A stretch of 64,000 nt of DNA from Flavobacterium taihuense (lineage in GTDB: Bacteria; Bacteroidota; Bacteroidia; Flavobacteriales; Flavobacteriaceae): assembly GCF_019351435.1 (NCBI RefSeq), contig NZ_JAHWYN010000003.1, forward strand, positions 124,001 to 188,000, in the 5' to 3' direction. Each line of letters begins with the position of its first letter. The stretch's first letter is position 1. The notes under the pieces are model-generated. The model was not told where the DNA came from, made no database searches, and saw nothing but the letters and a program-made list of their open reading frames with translations. The position numbers and the translations under genes are program-made. Below, piece by piece: positions 17,027 to 25,190 of this stretch.

Positions 17027-17899
17027 TTATGCATTCGCCGTAACCGCTTCTTTATCAATTTTTCCAATCAAACCGGCTAATACTTTTCCTGGACCTACTT
17101 CGGTAAATAAAGTAGCGCCATCTGCAATCATTTGTTGTACCGATTGCGTCCAACGTACTGGAGCTGTCAATTGAATGATTAAGTTTTTCTTGATCTCGTT
17201 TGCATCAGAAACCGCTGTTGCTGTTACATTTTGATACACAGGGCAAATAGGAGTAGAGAATGTAGTCGCTTCAATAGCAGCAGCCAGTTCTTCTCTTGCA
17301 GGTTCCATCATTGGTGAGTGAAAAGCTCCTCCAACAGGTAATAATAAGGCACGTTTGGCGCCAGCAGCTTTCATTGCTTCACAAGCTTTTTCTACCGCAC
17401 TAGTTTCTCCCGAAATTACCAATTGTCCGGGACAGTTATAGTTGGCGGCCACTACAACACCGTCAATTGATGCGCAAACTTCTTCTACAATATTGTCCGC
17501 CAATCCTAAAACGGCAGCCATAGTCGATGGTGTGATTTCGCATGCTTTTTGCATTGCCAAAGCACGTTGTGAAACTAATTTTAATCCGTCTTCAAAAGAT
17601 AAAGCGCCATTAGCTACTAATGCCGAAAATTCACCCAAAGAGTGTCCTGCTACCATTTCTGGTTTAAAATTCTCTAAGGTTTTGGCTAAAATTACTGAGT
17701 GTAAAAAAACAGCGGGTTGGGTAACTTTAGTTTCTTTTAATTGTTCTGCAGTGCCTTCAAACATAATGTCGGTAATGCGAAAACCTAGAATTTCATTTGC
17801 TTTTTCGAATAATTCCTTTGCTAATGGAGAGTTTTCATATAAGTCTTTGCCCATTCCCGTGAATTGTGCGCCTTGACCTGGAAATACGTATGCTTTCAT
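17027..17899 (-). CDS. fabD: Malonyl-CoA:ACP transacylase
   Basis: This 290-residue enzyme transfers malonyl from CoA to acyl carrier protein, the entry step of fatty acid elongation. The N-terminal FPGQGAQFTGMG is the family signature. The nucleophile Ser87 lies in AGHSLGEFSAL, and the catalytic His (about residue 194) in GGAFHSPMM. The Arg in SQRALAMQ and the Gln of GQGAQ form the expected active site. Full length. A well-spaced promoter lies about 65-95 bp upstream, next to a structured repeat. It is monocistronic here, away from the usual fabH-fabG group. Confidence 0.96.
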   Translation of the reverse strand: MKAYVFPGQGAQFTGMGKDLYENSPLAKELFEKANEILGFRITDIMFEGTAEQLKETKVTQPAVFLHSVILAKTLENFKPEMVAGHSLGEFSALVANGALSFEDGLKLVSQRALAMQKACEITPSTMAAVLGLADNIVEEVCASIDGVVVAANYNCPGQLVISGETSAVEKACEAMKAAGAKRALLLPVGGAFHSPMMEPAREELAAAIEATTFSTPICPVYQNVTATAVSDANEIKKNLIIQLTAPVRWTQSVQQMIADGATLFTEVGPGKVLAGLIGKIDKEAVTANA

Positions 17900-17964
17900 C
17901 TGTTGTTTTTTAAGTTTAACCCCTCACTATTATTCGGGGTACTATTTTAGTTTTTTTCAGACTG

Positions 17965-17994
17965 CAAAAATACTACTTTTTTTAGGAGCAGCAA
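17965..17994 (-). promoter_or_regulatory. Promoter of fabD
   Basis: On the minus strand a TTG (17994-17992) is followed after 19 nt by TATTTTTG (17972-17965), the normal -33/-7 spacing. The leader carries an ACCCC...GGGGT hairpin near 17921-17940. Confidence 0.55.
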
Positions 17995-18017
17995 TTTTTT
18001 GCTTATCAAGAACAGTT

Positions 18018-18103
18018 GTCCTGCTGTCATTCCAATCTTTTTGCCCCGTCTCGTCTTTAAGGACGAGACGGGGCAAAAAGGATTTTCCCTTCCATCAGGG
18101 CTA
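18018..18103 (-). repeat. Structured intergenic repeat with an 18-bp perfect hairpin
   Basis: Read on the minus strand it begins TAGCCCTGATGGAAGGGAAA, continues into ATCCTTTTTGCCCC, and ends GACAGCAGGAC. The core is a perfect 18-bp inverted repeat (18038-18055 and 18062-18079, loop TTTAAG) built on GCCCCGTCTCGTC. The flanking words match an intergenic element I remember from several Flavobacterium genomes. It lies between two divergent promoters, so a terminator role is unlikely. It occupies about a fifth of the 508-bp fabD to GH130 gap. Confidence 0.7.
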
Positions 18104-18192
18104 AATGAGATTATTTTATTTTTTATAAGATTAAAGCTTTTAAAATGGTTGTAATATGATAATTATCATGTACTTAAGTGGTTTTTTATTTG

Positions 18193-18200
18193 TAAATTTG
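18193..18200 (+). promoter_or_regulatory. Putative -7 box for the GH130 operon
   Basis: TAAATTTG is an exact TAnnTTTG match. A start near 18207 would give a leader of about 200 nt. No clear -33 TTG at normal spacing. The leader has an imperfect hairpin (AATGAGGTT/AACTTCATT, 18298-18316) and no small open frame that I can support. Confidence 0.3.
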
Positions 18201-18407
18201 AATGTGTTTGATTTAATTTTTTAGATATATGGCTATTCTTAAATAACACAACTATTTGGCCAATATTAATAGAAAAACACAAGTCCCCAATTTTATTCAA
18301 TGAGGTTGAACTTCATTAGAATAACATATAGGCATAATAACTAAAATGCCTTCCTACTACAACCAAAAGTCGTTTGCTTATTTGTATCATAATTAAATAA
18401 TAATTTT

Positions 18408-19874
18408 ATGAAAGTATCTGTTACACGAAAAAATGTAAAGTTTTTGCCTGATTCTAGCAGAGTTGTTGCTAGATATTTTAATAGTGGAGAACAACGAACC
18501 AAAGAGTTGATCGGTCGGATATTGGTGATGAGTAATTATGATGTTAATCATACTTTAGAACAAATAAACAGAGGATTTGCAAGAAGGCACCGGAATATTT
18601 CGGCAATATTTTATAGTCATTTCAACAATATTAAACCTATAATCGCAGAAATGCAAATCAACGAAGCTGATTTAACAGAAGAGCGTAAACTTCTTATAGG
18701 TTCTTATCTTACTATGGAATACTCCATTGAATCGTCTGCTTTTTTTAATCCTTCAATGGTTGAGGACTTTGATCAATCAAGTTTGGAAAAAGGCGAAAAG
18801 AGGGTTGTTATTTCCTTTCGGGCTACAGGTGAGGGTCATGTTTCGTCTATCGTATTTAGAAGAGGAATTATAGATAAAGACAACAATCTAAGGATGATGC
18901 GAATTGGAGACGATATTGAAAAAGCAGAGGTTTTGCATAAAATGATGTACAATAAAAAACGGATTATGTCCAAATTAGCCGAAATGCATACATTGGATAT
19001 TTATTCTTCCATAATGTGCGACTTTCCAGAAGTGTTTGACTATGAGGTATTGAAAAATGTTTTAACCGGAGAATTGGCAAATCCAAATACAAGTAAAGAA
19101 AAAAAAGAAGCATATGAAGAAGTGATTTGGTTATTGGACTCTTTTTATGATGTACAATTCAAACATGATTCGGATATATCCGAGCGAGTAATATTTCCAA
19201 TTTCCGATACGGAAAGTCGAGGGATTGAAGATGCTCGTTTTGTCCGTTTTGTGGATGATGATGGTTCCGAAAGTGTAATGGGGACTTATACTGCTTATAA
19301 CGGGCATTCCATACTTTCAAAATTAATTACCACCGAAGATTTTTATACGTTTCGTATTATGCCTTTGTATGGTGAAGGCTCACAAAGTAAAGGAATGGCA
19401 TTATTTCCTAAAAAAATTAAAGGCAAATATGCCATGCTGGGGAGAATTGACGGGGTCAACAATTATCTCATGTATTCGGTACGTCCTAACGAATGGAAAA
19501 ATCCTCAAATTATTCAACGCCCCGAATATCCGTGGGAATATACACAAATTGGAAATTGTGGATCACCTTTATGGACAGAAGAAGGTTGGCTCGTGATTAC
19601 CCACGGAGTAGGAGCAATGAGACGGTATTGTGTAGGAGCGTCTTTATTTGATTTGGATGATCCTTCTAAGGAAATTGGGCGATTAGCAGAGCCTTTGCTT
19701 ACCCCTTTAGAAGATGAAAGAGAAGGATATGTACCTAATGTGGTGTATTCCTGTGGCTCCATAATTCATAACAAAAGTCTTATACTACCGTATGCTGTAT
19801 CGGATTATTCCTCTACGTATGCGGTAATTGATTTAGCTGAATTACTGGACGCCTTGAAAAACAGTAAACGATAG
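18408..19874 (+). CDS. GH130-family mannoside phosphorylase-like protein, N-terminally extended
   Basis: This 488-residue protein ends in a GH130 five-blade domain (about residues 125-485). Visible motifs are SRGIEDARFV with the putative catalytic Asp, QIGNCGSPLWTEEGWLVITH, YVPNVVYSCG and LILPYAVSD. Known GH130 enzymes cleave beta-mannosides with phosphate to give mannose 1-phosphate and usually have 320-390 residues. The first ~120 residues here are an extra segment I do not recognise. There is no signal peptide, so it acts in the cytoplasm. The glycosyltransferase gene begins 2 bp after the stop, so they form one operon. Substrate and direction of reaction are unknown. Confidence 0.85.
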   Translation: MKVSVTRKNVKFLPDSSRVVARYFNSGEQRTKELIGRILVMSNYDVNHTLEQINRGFARRHRNISAIFYSHFNNIKPIIAEMQINEADLTEERKLLIGSYLTMEYSIESSAFFNPSMVEDFDQSSLEKGEKRVVISFRATGEGHVSSIVFRRGIIDKDNNLRMMRIGDDIEKAEVLHKMMYNKKRIMSKLAEMHTLDIYSSIMCDFPEVFDYEVLKNVLTGELANPNTSKEKKEAYEEVIWLLDSFYDVQFKHDSDISERVIFPISDTESRGIEDARFVRFVDDDGSESVMGTYTAYNGHSILSKLITTEDFYTFRIMPLYGEGSQSKGMALFPKKIKGKYAMLGRIDGVNNYLMYSVRPNEWKNPQIIQRPEYPWEYTQIGNCGSPLWTEEGWLVITHGVGAMRRYCVGASLFDLDDPSKEIGRLAEPLLTPLEDEREGYVPNVVYSCGSIIHNKSLILPYAVSDYSSTYAVIDLAELLDALKNSKR

Positions 19875-19876
19875 TA

Positions 19877-22144
19877 ATGATGAAATCAAAGAAAAACAAA
19901 ACAATATTATTAATGAGCTCTTATCCGCCAAGAGAATGTGGATTGGCGACGTTTTCTAATGATATAGTCAATTCGGTTAAGTTGGTTTTTGGAGATTCAC
20001 TCCCAATAGAAATATGTGCCTTACAAAAGCAAGAGAATCAATTCAAATATGCCTCTGAGGTGCATTATACATTAACCGTTTCAGCTATTGAAGAATATCG
20101 TCTCTTGGCCGAAAGGATTAATAGTCGTGATGATATTGGAATGCTTTGTGTTGAACATGAATTTGGTCTTTTTGGGGGTGATTATGGTAATTATCTGCTC
20201 TCTTTTTTATTAGCGATAAATAAACCAATTGCAACAGTTTTTCATACAGTACTCCCCAGTCCTAACGAAAAATTAAAAAAAGTAGTTCAGGCAATTATTG
20301 ATTTGTCTAACAAAATTGTAGTATTGACTAAAAAGTCTCAAGAGATTTTAATTCAAGATTATGGTTGCAGAGAGTCAAAATTAATGGTCATTCCGCATGG
20401 TACTCACATGGTGCTTTTGGATCAAAAAGAGAATTTAAAAAAAGAATTTAATTTTTCGAATAAAATTGTATTGTCAACTTTTGGGTTGATCAGTGAAAAT
20501 AAGAATATAGAGCGGGTTTTATATGCTCTTCCGGATATTATAGAAATACATCCTGAAGTGATCTATTTGGTAGTTGGTAAAACTCATCCAGAGATCTTTA
20601 AAAAAGATGGGGAAAAATACCGGGAGAATCTAATTGAAATAACAAAAAAACTCCATATTGAGAACAATGTTTTTTTTGTTAATGAATTTTTGGAATTAAA
20701 ACAGCTGCTTAATTATTTGATTTTATCCGATATTTATTTGTTTTCTTCCAAAGACCCCAATCAGGCTGTAAGCGGGACTTTTGCTTATGCAATGAGCTGT
20801 GGTTGTGCAATTATTTCGACGCCTATACCTCATGCCATCGAAGCGTTGAATTCAGGTGTTGGGATTTTGTTAGAGGGATTTCATAAACCTGAAGAATTTC
20901 AAAAAGCCATACTCGAACTGGTTGAAAATAAACAGAGAAGATTAGAAATGGGACGTAATGGATATGCTTTGACTCATGAGACCACATGGGAAAATATTGC
21001 TTTGAAATACGGATTTCTATTTGCAGAAGTAACGGAAAGTAAGGAGAAATTAAGATTCAATTTTCCACCCATAAAGCTGGATCACATCAAAGAGATGACA
21101 ACAGATCATGGAATTCTTCAGTTTTCAGATTTTAGTCAACCGGATTTGACATCAGGTTATACCTTAGATGATAATGCCCGGGCTTTAATTGATATGGTGA
21201 TGTATTACAATATAAGTTCAGATCCCACAGCCTTGAAACTGGCTGCTATTTATTTTAATTTTATCAAAGGAATTCAGCGACAAGACGGCAAGTTTGATAA
21301 TTACAAAAATTTTGATCTTCATTTGACACAGCAAAACGAACAGGTAAACCTCGAGGATTCGAATGGTAGAGCGTTATGGAGTTTAGGTTTTACCCTATGT
21401 AATCAAAAAGATCTTCCGTATGAAGTAGTGATCGAAGCACAAAAAGTTTGGGATAAAGCGGTTGTACATGTGAATGAGGTTACTTCTCCAAGAGCGATTG
21501 CTTACACACTTAAAGGGCTTTATTACTATTATCAGATTTACCCAAAGGAGGAAATTAAAAATAATATAATACAGCTTGCAGATAAATTATTGAATCACTA
21601 TCACATCAACTCCGACGAGGATTGGTGTTGGTATGAAGATTATATGACCTATGCTAACAATGTGCTTCCAGAAGCCATGCTTTTTAGTTTTATGGCCACA
21701 GGAGATTTGAAATACAAAAAAATCGCATTAATTACTTTTGATTTTCTTTTATCACATTATTTTATGAAAGGAGAATTTAGTGTAATCTCCAATAGAGGAT
21801 GGTTCGTTAAAGGCAGAAAAAAAAATACGTATGGCGAACAACCTATTGAAGTTGCTACAACAATTATTACCTTGCACTTGTTTTATGAGGTAACAAAAAA
21901 CGTCAAATATAGAAACCAATTAAATCTCGCATTTTCATGGTTTTTGGGAAATAATCATCTCAATCAGATCATTTATAATCCCGTAAATGGAGCATCTTAT
22001 GATGGTCTTGAAGATCGAAATGTCAATATCAATCAAGGTGCAGAGTCAACGCTTTGTTTTTTTAAGGCGCAACTCATTATGAATAACTATAAAAATCAAG
22101 ATAATTATCGATATTTGGATACCGCAATTACATTTGCAATTTGA
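19877..22144 (+). CDS. Two-domain GT4 glycosyltransferase with C-terminal alpha/alpha-barrel-like domain
   Basis: This 755-residue protein has an N-terminal GT-B glycosyltransferase (about residues 1-400): SSYPPRECGLATFSNDI, CVEHEFGLFGGDYG, VFHTVLPSPNEK, LSTFGLISENKNIERV and PNQAVSGTFAYAMSCGCAII fit the GT4 group. The C-terminal ~350 residues (from about KLDHIKEMTTDHGI) are helical, with DDNARALIDMV, WCWYEDYMTYANN and EQPIEVATT, resembling a six-hairpin toroid such as found in glycosidases. Either ATG (19877 or 19880) may be the start. It is translated directly after the GH130 gene. I infer that it builds the glycan that the GH130 protein handles; donor and acceptor are unknown. Confidence 0.82.
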   Translation: MMKSKKNKTILLMSSYPPRECGLATFSNDIVNSVKLVFGDSLPIEICALQKQENQFKYASEVHYTLTVSAIEEYRLLAERINSRDDIGMLCVEHEFGLFGGDYGNYLLSFLLAINKPIATVFHTVLPSPNEKLKKVVQAIIDLSNKIVVLTKKSQEILIQDYGCRESKLMVIPHGTHMVLLDQKENLKKEFNFSNKIVLSTFGLISENKNIERVLYALPDIIEIHPEVIYLVVGKTHPEIFKKDGEKYRENLIEITKKLHIENNVFFVNEFLELKQLLNYLILSDIYLFSSKDPNQAVSGTFAYAMSCGCAIISTPIPHAIEALNSGVGILLEGFHKPEEFQKAILELVENKQRRLEMGRNGYALTHETTWENIALKYGFLFAEVTESKEKLRFNFPPIKLDHIKEMTTDHGILQFSDFSQPDLTSGYTLDDNARALIDMVMYYNISSDPTALKLAAIYFNFIKGIQRQDGKFDNYKNFDLHLTQQNEQVNLEDSNGRALWSLGFTLCNQKDLPYEVVIEAQKVWDKAVVHVNEVTSPRAIAYTLKGLYYYYQIYPKEEIKNNIIQLADKLLNHYHINSDEDWCWYEDYMTYANNVLPEAMLFSFMATGDLKYKKIALITFDFLLSHYFMKGEFSVISNRGWFVKGRKKNTYGEQPIEVATTIITLHLFYEVTKNVKYRNQLNLAFSWFLGNNHLNQIIYNPVNGASYDGLEDRNVNINQGAESTLCFFKAQLIMNNYKNQDNYRYLDTAITFAI

Positions 22145-22160
22145 AAATGAATTATTAAAA

Positions 22161-22718
22161 ATGACCGAAAAAGAAAAAATGCTTTTGGGCGAAATTTATT
22201 TGGCCAATGACAAACAACTTATCGAAGAGCGTACCAGAGCCAAAAAATTATTGCATAAATTGAATGTCACCGAATATTTGATGAATGGGCGATCACGAGC
22301 CATTCTGCGTGAGTTAATACCAAATTCTCACAAAAGATTATATATTGAACCTCCGTTTCATTGTGATTATGGGTACAATATTTATTCGGGAGAGAATGTG
22401 TATTTTAATGTCAATTGTGTAGTTTTGGACACGATGAAAGTAACAATTGGGAATAATGTTTTCTTTGCGCCCGGTGTTCATATTTACACGGCTACCCACC
22501 CGCTAAATGCTATAGAAAGAAGAACTGTTGAAAGTTCGAAACCTGTTTCCATTGGTGATGATTGTTGGATAGGAGGGAATTCCGTGATTTGTCCTGGAGT
22601 GACAATTGGTGCCGGTTGTGTTATTGGTGCTGGATCAGTTGTAACCAAAGACATTCCCGAAAACTCTTTAGCAGTTGGTAATCCTGCTAAAGTGATTCGG
22701 AAATTGAATGAAGATTAA
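22161..22718 (+). CDS. Maltose O-acetyltransferase-type hexapeptide acetyltransferase
   Basis: This 185-residue left-handed beta-helix enzyme resembles E. coli Maa/LacA, which transfer acetyl from acetyl-CoA to sugar hydroxyls. The helical N-terminus MTEKEKMLLGEIYLAND precedes hexapeptide repeats with the catalytic His in IYTATHPLNAIERR, and WIGGNSVICPGVTIGAG. The ATG at 22161 matches the Maa N-terminus. An upstream in-frame ATG at 22134 would overlap the glycosyltransferase end by 11 nt and is less likely. It is the third gene of the GH130-glycosyltransferase operon, 16 bp downstream. It converges with a 4-nt overlap on the Fe-S protein gene. Confidence 0.9.
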   Translation: MTEKEKMLLGEIYLANDKQLIEERTRAKKLLHKLNVTEYLMNGRSRAILRELIPNSHKRLYIEPPFHCDYGYNIYSGENVYFNVNCVVLDTMKVTIGNNVFFAPGVHIYTATHPLNAIERRTVESSKPVSIGDDCWIGGNSVICPGVTIGAGCVIGAGSVVTKDIPENSLAVGNPAKVIRKLNED

Positions 22719-22945
22719 TCTTTTTTGTTCCTGTAAAAACTTAACGCTCCCGATGGGCATTTGTTTATAGTGTCAATGATTTTTTCTGTTGTTGAGTTTT
22801 CAGGGGTTATCCACGGTTGTTCTTTCGGTTTGAAAACGTCTGGATTATTGCGGACGCAGTTTCCGGAATGAATGCATTTTCCGGATTGCCATACAATGGT
22901 TACTTCGCCATTGGTGTATTCTTTTTTGATGTTTTTTGGATCCAT
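22715..22945 (-). CDS. Mono-cluster Fe-S protein (Fer4_19, YjdI-like)
   Basis: This 76-residue protein has WQSGKCIHSGNCVRNNPDVF and NKCPSGALSF, supplying three clustered cysteines plus ExTxxW-type context, as in the divergent 4Fe-4S mono-cluster family Fer4_19. E. coli YjdI belongs to it; the function is not established. It starts 2 bp after the OsmC gene stop and is the last gene of a GNAT-OsmC-Fe-S operon. E. coli yjdI sits beside the GNAT gene yjdJ, so this pairing is conserved across phyla. Its last codons overlap the convergent acetyltransferase by 4 nt. Confidence 0.85.
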   Translation of the reverse strand: MDPKNIKKEYTNGEVTIVWQSGKCIHSGNCVRNNPDVFKPKEQPWITPENSTTEKIIDTINKCPSGALSFYRNKKD

Positions 22946-22947
22946 GG

Positions 22948-23361
22948 TTAAAGGGAGGTGTTAATGGTTATTTTTCCTTTAAGTAATTTTGAAATCGGAC
23001 ATTTATCAGCAATGATTAATAATCGGTCTTTTTGTTCGGTACTTATTTCTTCCGAAAAGAAGATGTTTCTTCTAACGGTGGTTGCCAATTCGCCGTCTAT
23101 TGTTTCTTGATATAAATTTAATGAAATATTTATTTCTGGAATGATCCATTCTTTTCGATCGATGTACATTCTCAAGGTTGAAAGAGTACAACCTGCCAAA
23201 GAAGCTAATAAAGTAGAAAAAGGATCCATGCCTAAATCTTTTCCGCCAACATTTTCTGGTTCATCCATTAGGAATTGACCGTTTCTCCAAGTAATGGTGC
23301 ACAGGTACTTTTGAGTGCCAATGTGACCAAGAATGTCATTTTCAAAAAGATCTTCCATCAT
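22948..23361 (-). CDS. OsmC/Ohr-family thiol peroxidase-like protein
   Basis: This 137-residue protein has the two conserved redox cysteines of the OsmC fold: SLAGCTLSTLRMY in the central helix and ADKCPISKLL near the C-terminus. OsmC/Ohr proteins reduce organic hydroperoxides; the YhfA-like subgroup is less well defined. The gene starts with two consecutive ATGs (23361 and 23358) overlapping the TGA of the GNAT gene (ATGATG arrangement), a sign of translational coupling. Operon context with an Fe-S protein and a GNAT protein suggests an oxidative-stress role, by inference. Confidence 0.9.
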   Translation of the reverse strand: MMEDLFENDILGHIGTQKYLCTITWRNGQFLMDEPENVGGKDLGMDPFSTLLASLAGCTLSTLRMYIDRKEWIIPEINISLNLYQETIDGELATTVRRNIFFSEEISTEQKDRLLIIADKCPISKLLKGKITINTSL

Positions 23362-23642
23362 AACACGTCATTGAATTGAGGGTTTCTGTCAAAGGTTTTT
23401 TTAGCGAATGGACATAACGGGATAATGGTCCAGTTTTTTTCTCTTGCCACTTCAACCGCTTTTTCTACTAATTTTTTACCCAATCCTTTGCCGTTGAATG
23501 CAGGGGATACTTCGGTATGATCGATGATGATTTTATTCGGGCCGGCAAATACAAAAGTCATCAAAGCTATTTTTCTGCCTTCGGCGGTAATATTGAAATT
23601 ACCGTTCTTCTCGTTGAATTCTATGTTTACAGTATCGCTCAT
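23358..23642 (-). CDS. Small GNAT N-acetyltransferase (YjdJ-like)
   Basis: This 94-residue minimal GNAT fold has the acetyl-CoA binding loop in FNGKGLGKKLVEKAV and IDHTEVSPAF before it, with a C-terminal PLCPFAKKTFDRNP. It matches the YjdJ type (COG2388), in which the N-terminal strands of larger GNATs are missing. The substrate is unknown. First gene of a three-gene operon with the OsmC and Fer4_19 genes. The 88 bp upstream hold AAGTTTCT repeat words and no clear promoter box. Confidence 0.88.
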   Translation of the reverse strand: MSDTVNIEFNEKNGNFNITAEGRKIALMTFVFAGPNKIIIDHTEVSPAFNGKGLGKKLVEKAVEVAREKNWTIIPLCPFAKKTFDRNPQFNDVL

Positions 23643-23654
23643 GTTTTTTAGTTG

Positions 23655-23721
23655 CTAAGTTTCTGAGAGACTAAGTTTCTAAGTATTTGATTTTTTTTAT
23701 CTTAACGACTTAGAAACTCAG
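23655..23721. repeat. AAGTTTCT word cluster with an inverted arm
   Basis: CTAAGTTTCT occurs at 23655-23664 and 23671-23680. CTTAGAAACTCAG (23709-23721) is its inverse with one mismatch to CTAAGTTTCTAAG (23671-23683). It fills the pirin-GNAT gap. It resembles short word repeats scattered between flavobacterial genes. Confidence 0.6.
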
Positions 23722-23730
23722 AATCTTTAA

Positions 23731-24447
23731 TTAATATCCCATCGGAATTTCCATTAACAGAAATTTTGCGTCTGTTATTGCTGTAATGTCTAAAGTTTTG
23801 AAATCAGTAATTCCTAAACCGTCACGAGTTTCCAATACCTGATCGTCAACCGTTATTGTCCCAGATATTACAAAAACATAGAGACCGTTTCCTTCTTTTT
23901 TTAATTCATATTTTTTAGAAAACTCGGCACTAAAATCGGCTAAATAAAACCAAGCATCTTGATGAATCCAAACTCCGGCATCATCAGGATTTGGTGATAG
24001 TATTTGAGCAAAATTATTTTTTTGTTCAGTAGTGTCTAATGTGATTTGTTGATAACGTGGTGCTACATTTCTAGTTTTTGGAAACAACCAAATTTGGAAA
24101 AGTTTGGTGCGTAAATCTGCATTTGGATTGAATTCACTGTGTTGGATTCCAGTTCCGGCACTCATTACCTGGACATCGCCAGTTTTTATAGTCGATTCAT
24201 TTCCCATGCTGTCTTTGTGAGCCAAATCGCCTTCAAGTGGAATCGTAATGATTTCCATATTGTCATGTGGGTGTGTGCCAAAACCCATTCCTGCTGCTAT
24301 AGTGTCATCGTTCAAAACGCGTAAAGCTCCAAATTGAACTCTTTCTGGATTGTACCAACTAGCAAAGCTAAAGCTATGATAAGCATTTAACCATCCGTGA
24401 TCTGCGTGTCCTCTTGTGTCTGCTTTGTGTAAAACTGTAGTTGCCAT
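23731..24447 (-). CDS. Pirin family protein
   Basis: This 238-residue bicupin has the pirin N-terminal metal site GFGTHPHDNMEIITIPLEG and SAGTGIQHSEFNP, with the His/Glu ligands of the iron-binding cupin in place. The start MATTVLHKADTRGHADHGWL is typical. Some bacterial pirins have quercetinase activity, others act as redox-sensing partners; the sequence does not decide. A TAAATTTG box lies 30 bp upstream. The Crp-type regulator gene is immediately upstream on the same strand, 164 bp away, so regulation by it is possible but not shown. Confidence 0.93.
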   Translation of the reverse strand: MATTVLHKADTRGHADHGWLNAYHSFSFASWYNPERVQFGALRVLNDDTIAAGMGFGTHPHDNMEIITIPLEGDLAHKDSMGNESTIKTGDVQVMSAGTGIQHSEFNPNADLRTKLFQIWLFPKTRNVAPRYQQITLDTTEQKNNFAQILSPNPDDAGVWIHQDAWFYLADFSAEFSKKYELKKEGNGLYVFVISGTITVDDQVLETRDGLGITDFKTLDITAITDAKFLLMEIPMGY

Positions 24448-24476
24448 GATGTATAAATTTAGTGATTTTTGTTATA

Positions 24477-24484
24477 CAAATTTA
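24477..24484 (-). promoter_or_regulatory. Putative -7 promoter box of the pirin gene
   Basis: Minus strand TAAATTTG, exact TAnnTTTG match, 30 bp from the ATG. No -33 TTG at normal spacing. Confidence 0.35.
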
Positions 24485-24611
24485 CAATCGTTTTATGTGT
24501 TTGTCGCTTAATCTAGATTAAGAAAGAAGTTTTCAGTTTTCAGAATGTAAAAAATAGAAGGTAGTTTTCAGACTTGGTTAACGGACGATTGGATTGCAAT
24601 CTGCTGCCAGC

Positions 24612-25190
24612 CTACTGCTTTCTTAGTGTTTTACTTTTCATTTTACTAAAAAACTCAGGAGTAACGCCCAAATAGGATGCAATTTGTTTTTGGGCGACTT
24701 TCTGGATGAGAGTGGGGTATTTTTTGCAAAATTTCTCGAAACGCTCTTCAGCGGTGAGGCTGAGGTTGTCCATTAGGCGTTCTTGGTTTGCAACCAATGA
24801 ATTTTCGGTAAGTATTCTAAAGAAACGTTCAAGCTTTGGGATTTCGCGATACAATATTTCCTGGTTTTCTTTTGATAACAAAACTACTTCTGCGTCTTCT
24901 AAAACTTCGATGAATAAGTTGCCCGGCTTTTGCGAAAGCAGACTGTACATATCACCAATCCACCAACCTTCGCAGGCAAAAGTCAATACATGTTCTACGA
25001 TATTATCATTAATATTGAAACTGCGAAGAATGCCTGAATTTACAAAATAAGAATGTTTGCAAATTGCACCACTATTCAATAAGATCGTTTTGGCTTTGTA
25101 ATGGTGTGTTTCAGTTTTGGACAAGAAGAGTTCTTTTTCTTGTGCTGTGAGCGTAACATGTTGCTCGATATTTTGGAGTATTAATGCCAT
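24612..25190 (-). CDS. Crp/Fnr-family transcriptional regulator
   Basis: This 192-residue protein has an N-terminal cyclic-nucleotide-binding-like beta-barrel (about 1-120, with GWWIGDMYSLLSQKPGN) and a short C-terminal helix-turn-helix (KQIASYLGVTPEFFSKMKSK). It lacks an N-terminal cysteine cluster, so it is not an Fnr-type oxygen sensor. The barrel lacks the classical cAMP phosphate cassette (FGE...RxA), so a different ligand or none is likely. It starts 0 nt after the stop of the upstream DUF6370-like gene, so they are co-transcribed. Such Bacteroidota regulators often control neighbouring stress genes, here possibly pirin. Confidence 0.9.
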   Translation of the reverse strand: MALILQNIEQHVTLTAQEKELFLSKTETHHYKAKTILLNSGAICKHSYFVNSGILRSFNINDNIVEHVLTFACEGWWIGDMYSLLSQKPGNLFIEVLEDAEVVLLSKENQEILYREIPKLERFFRILTENSLVANQERLMDNLSLTAEERFEKFCKKYPTLIQKVAQKQIASYLGVTPEFFSKMKSKTLRKQ

